Below are positions 57,401 through 64,000 of a DNA stretch of 64,000 nucleotides, one piece after another. The DNA comes from Massariosphaeria phaeospora (taxonomy: Eukaryota; Ascomycota; Dothideomycetes; Pleosporales), in NCBI GenBank assembly GCA_011032825.1, contig JAADJZ010000018.1, positions 186,001 to 250,000 on the forward strand, read 5' to 3'. Position 1 is the first letter of the stretch, and the number at the start of each line of letters is the position of its first letter. The position numbers were made by a program, and so were the translations under genes. The notes under the pieces are model-generated. The model had not been told where the DNA came from, ran no database searches, and saw only the letters and a program-made list of their open reading frames with translations.

Positions 57401-58125
57401 GTTTATCCGGTGCGGACCCGTGAGTAGATAGCTGTTTCCGTCGACAGTTCTGCCCTGGTACTCGGCGATGGTTCTGTTCAGGGTCGCATTGAAGGGAATC
57501 TCGGTGGTGGTGAATGTCGGATACAAGTCTGCGATGAAACCGTTTTGCGGATCACCAAAAGTGGTGCTGGATCCGTCGGGCAGGAGCAACGGCATGCTCT
57601 GCATCGAATCGGCAGTGCTATTGAAGATGGAAAATTCGGACGTGTTCTGGCCATAGATGCGAGCCTGTACAGCCAACCGGCTTTCCATGTCTCCTGAAAA
57701 CACTGCGGCTAGATCGTCGCGAGACCGTGACCAGTTCGCCTCGGTGTTGTTGCCGGTGTAGTAGCGTTGCAAGGCGCTTTGGATGGCAAGACGGGTCGCG
57801 GTTTGGCGCACGGTTGCCTGCATCAGCAGGAGATTCGACGAGAGTTGGGCGGACTTGAGCGAAGCAGTCAAAGATAAACGCGTTGCACTGGAGGTGGAAG
57901 TTAGTATGCAGGTTACGCGCAACGGAGGCGGATGTTTGTACGCACCGTATGCCGAGGACGAAGTTGTGGTTCGTTACCTGTACGGCGTCAGCATTGCCGT
58001 CCAAACTAGTATGCGGAAGAAGCTGATACCCATGTTGCAATTGCTATAACGGCCAGGCCGATCAAAGAGGCCAGGAGCACGAGACATCCCAGCTGCTCAC
58101 GGATGGGAATCCTCATCTTGACCAT
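54430..58125 (-). CDS. sln1: Sln1-type transmembrane hybrid histidine kinase (osmosensor)
   Basis: Model: complement(join(54430..54723,54772..56155,56211..57887,57946..57977,58030..58125)), 1160 aa. Exon 1 has [13 protein letters not shown] and a first membrane helix ([18 protein letters not shown]). Exon 2 is 32 nt. A large extracellular sensor region with many Asn-x-Ser/Thr sites (NTTSNI-type, about 45-370) is closed by a second helix ([19 protein letters not shown]) and a HAMP-like linker. A coiled coil ([18 protein letters not shown]) leads to [15 protein letters not shown] (His about 552). ATPase boxes: [24 protein letters not shown]. The receiver has [13 protein letters not shown] and [11 protein letters not shown] (Asp about 1034). 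Sln1 passes phosphate through Ypd1 to Ssk1 and restrains the HOG MAP-kinase pathway; that pathway is not in the window. Confidence 0.92.
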
Positions 58126-59950
58126 GGCCCTGCCGAACAAATCAGTCAGCCGCGGAGAAGGGCGCGCTGGGCGAGGGCAGGCAAGCCGAGCGACTGCACA
58201 ATTGCCGGGGCGCTGGCGAGGCGTTTGGTGTCCACGCTCGCTTTCCACGCGCTACGCTGTTGCAATTGCGAGGCCGAGGAATTGGGCGGGCGCTCAGCGT
58301 GGGTGCCGTCGGCGGCGGCGGGCAAGCGGGTGTGTGTCGTACGCTGGGGCAGATAGGAATATCGAGTCTCCGGTCCAGAGCAACGTCGCGACGCAGCCCA
58401 TGGGACGGAGGGACAAAAGAGAGGACGAGCGCGGGTGCTCTAGATGCTAGGTGGCGATAGGTGGAGTAGATAGACGTGGACGACGTGGACGAGGACGAGG
58501 GAAGCGGGCAAAGCTGAGCGAAAGCGGAGACGGACGTGCTGGGGGAGCGAGGCTGGGCGCCGTGCACTTCCGCCCTTCACCCTTCACCCTTTTCACCCTT
58601 TTGCAGCACGTCCAAGGTTTCTGGCAGGTTGGCAGCCGCAGAGAACACCGCCGAAGGCCGGAAGAATCTGGACGTGCAAAACATGCTGGTTACCGGTCGC
58701 TTGGCCTGCGGACGCGCGGACGCGCGACCAATTGCTTTCCGCAGCTCAGCACCACCACAGCCGGCATCCCCAGACCCAGACCACCGCCCTCAGGCTCTGC
58801 TCGCTCCGCAGCGCAAGGGGAACGGCGAGCCGCGGTGCAACAGGTCGCAATTCGCAATCCGCATGCCGCCGACGCTGCCGTCTCAAACGTGTGCCCTCAA
58901 CCCCAACAACACACCTGCTTGTACATCATAGCTGGATCAACTCATCAACTTCACCCCGAGACCCCTGTATCACCTCGCCATGCCCTGCCCTCAAATCATT
59001 CCTCCATCCATCGAGAGCAAACCAGCAGAGTGAGGCCCACCGCCGCCGTGTTTCGAGCCTCGCTTGCGTCGACGGGAGCCCCATGCTGCCAATTTCTCAA
59101 AACAAGTATCTCATCTCCACCAGCTAAACACCACGCTTGCGGCATCGCCAACGCCTTTCGTCATCGTACAGGAGAGCGGCGCCAGGACCCTGCACGACAC
59201 CTATTGACGGCCGTCAAAGACAACAATAGTCCATCAATTCCACGGGCCGTGCCGTGCTTCTCTAGCCGCTCCACGGTGCACTACGACGAGACGGTTGCTT
59301 TGGACTCGGCCTCGAACATGGCTAATTGCGGCCAGATACGAGCTTGCCATGGTACCGTTTGGTCTACCTAGGTATGCAACCGTGTGAAGGGAAGGGCGGG
59401 TCTCATGTGCGTGCGGGGTGAGAGCTATGGGAAGTCAGACATCAACAATTGCTACACTTGCGCCGCGGGCATGCCACGGAAATGGAGTTGACTGCTGATA
59501 TTCCATTTGCAGGCTTACAAACAGTGGTGCCCTACTATTTTGTAAGTTCCAGAAGGGTATATAATGCACAGTAGCATGACCTTGAGCCAAGAAGGCCTAT
59601 TCACAGTCACAGTCTTCCTGTTACTGCCGCTGGTACTTCGGGCGTACAGACCTGCAAAACGTCGAGCGGATCTTACCGCACCTAAGCTGCGTGCCGGTCT
59701 CAGCAGTCAAAGAGTCAAAGCAGCAGTCGTCCAGGCATTCCGAAGGCCGGTAAACCTTAATACTCGCTACCATGGTCCTTCGAACTGATCCGTGTGCCAG
59801 GCCAAATACCCCGCGTGTACATCTCAACTGCAACGGATCGAGAAAGAAGGTTTGCTGAAAATGCAAACGTTGTTAACCAAAGACCCGGACTCAGCGCCAT
59901 CGGAGAGACGAGCTAGCCCGGGGGTGGCACGCTTTCTATGGCACCCACAC
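58126..59950. other. sln1 upstream region and intergenic DNA
   Basis: 1.8 kb without a supported gene. The GC-rich, pyrimidine/purine-biased first kilobase gives long overlapping frames in several phases on the plus strand (Arg/Ala/Pro-rich), judged spurious. A long sln1 leader or promoter is likely here. Confidence 0.5.
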
Positions 59951-60679
59951 CTACACACGCAGTGGTCTCCCAGCAACGGCTCGGCCTCCAACTGGTGCAT
60001 CGTTCCAGTAATGTCGACCCATCTTCTTCAGGTTGACAATAGCAACCATCAGCCCGCACAGGATCTTCTCCACCCCTTCTTCTGACAAGGACAAATCATC
60101 GCGGTATACGACCAGCTCTCCGACATCCATGCCACGCGCAGCCCTCGTGCCACATCTGGAATAGGTAAACCGGGCGGCCACGGCGTGAGAAGTCATTTCG
60201 CACAAGGCCACACCCACCGGTTTCCCTTCCACTACCCACGCATAAGTGACGCCTCGTATCTGTAGTGTCCAATCTTGGAAGTTCTTCGCCTCCATAGTGT
60301 GTGTTATTGGTACCGCAGCACCGGTGTGAGTGAAATGCGCCCGAGGGCACCATGGCAGCGGGCCATCGTTGTCGAAGTATATAGACGCAACGTGCTTCTC
60401 GGGCGCTTGTTCGGTAGATGCGCGCAGCAACTGCAGGTCCGGTTTCTTAGAGAACAGGCCGCCGCGCGCGGCGACTCTGTGCACGGCCGATGTGGCAGGC
60501 TCGAGAGGCACGAAGGTCTGCAGCTTGCGGTGGTCTTGGCGCAAATGGTAGGTATGTAGCGGCGCATCGGAGTCTACCCGCTGATACTCGGGCGCCGAGG
60601 GAGGCTCGTAGCTGGGAAGCTCCTCATCGGGCGGCACGTCGAAGAAGTCGAGGGGATCAAGGCGCTGTGGAAGTGTCAT
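59951..60679 (-). CDS. Conserved-looking protein of unknown function
   Basis: Single exon, 242 aa, no signal peptide or membrane helix. The N-terminus is acidic and Pro-rich (DPLDFFDVPPDEELPSYEPP), including a PSYEPP motif of the PPxY-like kind. The rest has alternating strand-like segments: LHTYHLRQDHRKLQTFVP, KHVASIYFDNDG, WTLQIRGVTYAWVVEGKPVG and ARFTYSRCG, then a helical end (EGVEKILCGLMVAIVNLKK). The repeated beta pattern with a WxxxxRG core recalls tubby/LURP-like scaffold folds, but I do not claim it. I do not recognise the family. The gene is divergent from the acidic protein at 61574. Confidence 0.6.
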   Translation of the reverse strand: MTLPQRLDPLDFFDVPPDEELPSYEPPSAPEYQRVDSDAPLHTYHLRQDHRKLQTFVPLEPATSAVHRVAARGGLFSKKPDLQLLRASTEQAPEKHVASIYFDNDGPLPWCPRAHFTHTGAAVPITHTMEAKNFQDWTLQIRGVTYAWVVEGKPVGVALCEMTSHAVAARFTYSRCGTRAARGMDVGELVVYRDDLSLSEEGVEKILCGLMVAIVNLKKMGRHYWNDAPVGGRAVAGRPLRV

Positions 60680-61573
60680 CTTGCTGTTGCGCGACAGCCT
60701 ACTTCACGCGGAGGGCGGTGGAATATAGATACTTCAGACGAGCAGGGTTGAATACGAGCATGGCGCCAATGGAGAGGCGGCGGCTTTGCTTATGGCGTGG
60801 AGTCGTGACGATGCAATGGTGTTTGCGCAGGCAGGCGCGACTGGTTCCCCGCACGCGATTCGGTCAGCAGGTTTGACGCGTGCACGTGAAATCATCCGAT
60901 CCGAGTATAGATCGGCCGCTCTCTTCTTTCCACGCGTCAAGGACAAATTGGCCTGCCATCCACGTTAACATCACAGCTTAAGGACAAATGGGTACAGGTG
61001 AACATACACGTATGCTAAACTCGCAAGCCTCCAACTTATCAGTCTTCTACCTCGATGCACGGCCGTCGCTGAAACTCACCAGAGGCAGCAATCATGATGG
61101 CATCGCGGTTGGAAAGTTGCCTAGCATACTATCAGCACCCACGCCATGTCTTGCTGTCGTTCCATTTCAGTCTTTCTTGCAGTTTGTCGTATCCCCCTTC
61201 AAAGTGGTTCCATCAAAGCCGCATTGTCCATATCCCCATCCACACAATCCCCTTGTCCTCTTGTCCATCAACCCGAACAATCTACACAATGTGCACGCCA
61301 TCACCCCATTATGCCCCATCTATAAGGCTACACCCCTCCCAGCACCACATTCACTCTTCGTCTCACTCCACCCGCTCCACCGTGTGCCCAAGGTCCTGCA
61401 TTTGCCGATCCAATCCGATCCGATTCGATACCAGAAGCAAATCCTTCTAAATCTCGAGTCTGTCTCTCTTAGATCCTGGCGATCTCGTGATTGACATCGC
61501 ATCTGCAGCACCTCATCAACACGCACACACGCAATCTAGACTTACTCCCGCGTACGTAGCAGGTACTACTAAA
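60680..61573. other. Shared upstream region of two divergent genes
   Basis: 894 bp between the starts at 60679 and 61574. 61160-61560 is rich in C and T with CCATC/CATCC runs, like a fungal 5' leader. No coding signal accepted. Confidence 0.5.
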
Positions 61574-64000
61574 ATGGGTTTCAACATTCCGCGATCCCTG
61601 ACAAAGGGTAAGTCTTCCTCCTCTACGATCGCCTCCTCTAGGTCGTCGTCCTCATCCAAAAAATCCGCCGCCTCCAGCCCACCCAAGTCCTCCGACGAGC
61701 TGCTCGACATGTACTCTGATTACATGCTCGAAGGCTGGCCGACGCCTTCTGCCAACTCAGAGCCGCTCCAAGACGATGACTACCAAACCGTTACTCTCAT
61801 AACGCCGCAGGCGGCTAACGGGTACGATATCATTGCGTCGCCGAGCGTCGAAGAGTTCATGGCTGATTACAAAGTTGATGATTTTGGGGCTGCAGAGCGC
61901 ATGATGGAGAACACGCGAGGAGGCCTGTCGGAGATTGACATGTATGGAGCGAACGTGGAGACGCGCCGCGCGGGTGGTGCTTCTGGGAAGAAGCAGCGCG
62001 CGGGTAAGGTAAGTGCTAGTCCCGGTGCGGATGCGGAGATCATCTTCGACGTGGAAGACTCCGGTTTCTGTGCGAACGAGGATGAGGCTGATGCTGCACC
62101 GGTTGTGACACTGGATATGGATGGCGTTGCTGACCAGTTCCGCCGTATGGGTGTGTCGTTCCGCGACGTTACCGACGAGCCTACATCAAAGTCTTTTTTA
62201 GGCCAGCGCTCCCCAAGCCCGCAAATGGAATGCTTCGGGGAGCAGTTCGCGGTTGAAGAGCTGGGCTTGTTTGTCACGCTAGCAGGTGACGGTTCGAGCA
62301 CGGGGTCTGACTGTAGCTCGACGCGCTTTGATAGCGACTGCGAGGAAGTCTGTGAGGCCGACCTCTTGTGCTTTGAAACCGAGGAAATGGAGGAAATGGA
62401 GGTGCAAGACGCCGACGGTACGGTTAAGGTCGAGATGGGCGAAGTCGAGGCTGCTGTGCAGGCGCTGCTTGGCCCAAAGAAAGTCGAAGAAGAGTCCTGG
62501 GAGCATATTAACTTGCACGATGTAGATGAGAAGAAGCCCTTCTTACCCGGTAACGAGCATCTCAGCAATCTCGTCGCACGTCCCACATTCATCACTTACG
62601 ACCGAGAGATAGACTCCAGCTCTTCAGGAAACAAAAACGATTCAGATACTAACCTTCCAGGCGAACATTTCGAAATCGCAGACGACGGCGAGAAGTCGGA
62701 CACCTCTCATGAGATGCAACCAACTCCTCCAACGGTCTTCGAAGCTCTAGATGAGTGCGCTGATGCAGATATGTTCTCAGAGGCTGACAGTGACAAATCC
62801 GAAGCCGACTGGATCAACAGTGCCCGCGGAGTTACAATCTTCGATGCGGATACGCAGCAGGAGGTCAAGTACACTGCTTTGAATGAGCTGACTACTGTTG
62901 TAGATTCCGAGCTTCTGCCTCGCATTCATCGAGCGGAAGATGATGACTTCCTTGCTGACAAAGCTAGCATCCGAGAGATCAACGAGCCCATAGACGAATG
63001 CTATGAGGACTCTGCAGACGAATGGTCATCGATATCCTTGGAAGATCCTCGCAATGACGAGGATCTTACCTACTGGCCGATGGAGCTGAATCCTGCTACT
63101 CAGAACTCACGCCCGCATCTTTGGGTCGAGACGGATCTGACGACTGTCACCGAGCAGTCTGATAGCAAGAAGAGCGCAACAAATCGGTCTCCAGCGTCTT
63201 CCAATGGTTCGCTGGACTTCGAAGACGACCGAGGCTTCATCAAACCGCTGTCAGAGCGCCGCCTAGGCTTCCTCGACGATGAGTTCTCGCCGGTACGCGA
63301 AGACCACCGTCTCAAAATCAGCAATAGCTTGGATTCGAAGTCCAGCACCAAGTCGCTCAAGGAACTCGTCGCAGACAAGTCCGAGGTAAGTGGCGACCAA
63401 ATCCACGAAGTCATCGTCGAAGCGATGAAAGAGTTCACGAGCGACTACATCGGCCACCTTCGAGAAGGCGACTTCGCCCACATGAGCTCCGTGTGCGAGA
63501 ACATCATCGAGGACTGGGAGATCAACTCCGACAATCCCTCTGGTATCCCCGAGAAGACTCTAGGCGACTTTGCCAACCTCGTCCTAGATGCGCATGCATG
63601 CCTACGCCCGGTATCAGACAAGTCGCAAGCAAAGTCGCTCGATGCGCTTGACCACATCGCAGCCCGCATCCAGAAGTCCATCGCGCTCGTGGAGCCCAAA
63701 CTCCTGCACGTAGACCGCACACCGCTGATAGCGAACAAGCTCTGGAACGCAGCGTTCGACTGCATGGAGCAGATCGAGGATGCCAACGACGAGCTTTCGC
63801 AGGGGGATGCGCTGTATGCAGGTGGGTTTGCCGCGACGAATCGCCTTATCTGGTGCGACTTTGTGAGCCATATGCATGGCGCTTTTGCGCCTGCGGAGGC
63901 TGGGGCTGAGGCTCAAACTGAACCGTCTGTGATGCTGTCGGTGGATTCGTTCGTCAATGATGGTCTTCATTGGTGGGCGATGAAGGTGCGACAGCGGAGT
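61574..64000 (+). CDS. Large acidic Ser-rich protein, 3' end outside the window
   Basis: One uninterrupted frame of 809 codons from ATG at 61574 to the window edge; the stop codon lies beyond. The N-terminus is Ser/Lys-rich (MGFNIPRSLTKGKSSSSTI). Most of the remainder is acidic and probably disordered, with Asp/Glu/Ser runs (ETEEMEEMEVQDADG, EDDDFLADKAS, DSADEWSSISLEDP). From about residue 600 the sequence becomes more helical and regular: EVIVEAMKEFTSDYIGHLRE, ENIIEDWEIN, ALDHIAARIQKSIALVEPKL, LWNAAFDCMEQIEDAND, suggesting a folded C-terminal domain. I do not recognise a family. A start further right is possible but unneeded; GTAAGT-like strings near 61607 and 62007 could be alternative donors, yet the frame runs through them. 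Confidence 0.7.
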   Translation, partial: MGFNIPRSLTKGKSSSSTIASSRSSSSSKKSAASSPPKSSDELLDMYSDYMLEGWPTPSANSEPLQDDDYQTVTLITPQAANGYDIIASPSVEEFMADYKVDDFGAAERMMENTRGGLSEIDMYGANVETRRAGGASGKKQRAGKVSASPGADAEIIFDVEDSGFCANEDEADAAPVVTLDMDGVADQFRRMGVSFRDVTDEPTSKSFLGQRSPSPQMECFGEQFAVEELGLFVTLAGDGSSTGSDCSSTRFDSDCEEVCEADLLCFETEEMEEMEVQDADGTVKVEMGEVEAAVQALLGPKKVEEESWEHINLHDVDEKKPFLPGNEHLSNLVARPTFITYDREIDSSSSGNKNDSDTNLPGEHFEIADDGEKSDTSHEMQPTPPTVFEALDECADADMFSEADSDKSEADWINSARGVTIFDADTQQEVKYTALNELTTVVDSELLPRIHRAEDDDFLADKASIREINEPIDECYEDSADEWSSISLEDPRNDEDLTYWPMELNPATQNSRPHLWVETDLTTVTEQSDSKKSATNRSPASSNGSLDFEDDRGFIKPLSERRLGFLDDEFSPVREDHRLKISNSLDSKSSTKSLKELVADKSEVSGDQIHEVIVEAMKEFTSDYIGHLREGDFAHMSSVCENIIEDWEINSDNPSGIPEKTLGDFANLVLDAHACLRPVSDKSQAKSLDALDHIAARIQKSIALVEPKLLHVDRTPLIANKLWNAAFDCMEQIEDANDELSQGDALYAGGFAATNRLIWCDFVSHMHGAFAPAEAGAEAQTEPSVMLSVDSFVNDGLHWWAMKVRQRS

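Noticed and set aside
58451..59371. A 306-codon plus-strand frame upstream of sln1
   Set aside because: Low-complexity Arg/Ser/Pro-rich; overlapping frames are equally open. More likely the sln1 promoter or leader.
1..64000. tRNA, rRNA, CRISPR array, riboswitch
   Set aside because: Read-through by eye for B-box-like GGTTCRANNCC strings and regularly spaced repeats gave no convincing case. A tRNAscan run would settle the tRNA question.

Overview
The window looks like nuclear DNA of a filamentous ascomycete (Pezizomycotina). This rests on gene content and structure: many introns of about 45-100 bp with GT..AG ends, a Sln1-type osmosensor kinase, a second hybrid histidine kinase, a Clr5-domain protein, the rRNA helicase Rok1, the mitochondrial ATP synthase subunit g, a TDG/Mug DNA glycosylase, an acetamidase-type amidase and fungal MFS families. 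A Dothideomycete is my guess, but the sequence does not prove it. I see no bacterial operons, CRISPR arrays, rRNA or tRNA genes.

Layout. 1-2.9 kb: no convincing gene. 2.9-4.6 kb (-): four-exon membrane glycosyltransferase family 2. 4.6-14.9 kb: a gene-poor stretch holding a decayed glutathione reductase relic at about 10.97-12.69 kb. 14.9-17.1 kb (-): Clr5-domain protein. 17.7-22.9 kb (-): seven-exon hybrid histidine kinase (PAS/GAF/PAS/HisKA/HATPase/REC). 24.2-25.1 kb (-): divergent small protein kinase. 25.9-26.9 kb (+): WW-domain protein. 28.2-29.1 kb (-): uracil/thymine DNA glycosylase. 29.9-31.0 kb (+): 3-beta-HSD-like SDR. 31.3-32.2 kb (+): ATP synthase subunit g. 32.6-34.9 kb (+): Rok1 DEAD-box helicase. 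35.0-38.4 kb (-): MFS transporter with a disordered N-terminal half. 39.0-41.1 kb (-) and 41.4-43.2 kb (+): a divergent pair of nine-exon amidase and Dal5-type transporter, plausibly a nitrogen-scavenging module.

43.6-51.7 kb is the most unusual part. It has two paralogous genes with a SprT/zincin-like C-terminus (one keeps HExxH, the other has lost it), a MITE-like element with about 42-bp terminal inverted repeats, a PD-(D/E)XK nuclease-like protein, and two tandem kinase-like paralogs with identical exon lengths, one of them closed by a single nonsense codon. This looks like a lineage-specific island of duplication and decay.

The right part returns to conserved genes: a sugar-porter MFS (52.2-53.7 kb, +), the Sln1 hybrid histidine kinase (54.4-58.1 kb, -), a conserved protein of unknown function (60.0-60.7 kb, -) and an acidic Ser-rich protein whose frame stays open to the window end (61.6-64.0 kb, +).

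Exon models were built by hand from frame continuity, splice consensus and family similarity. None has been checked with RNA or a database search.
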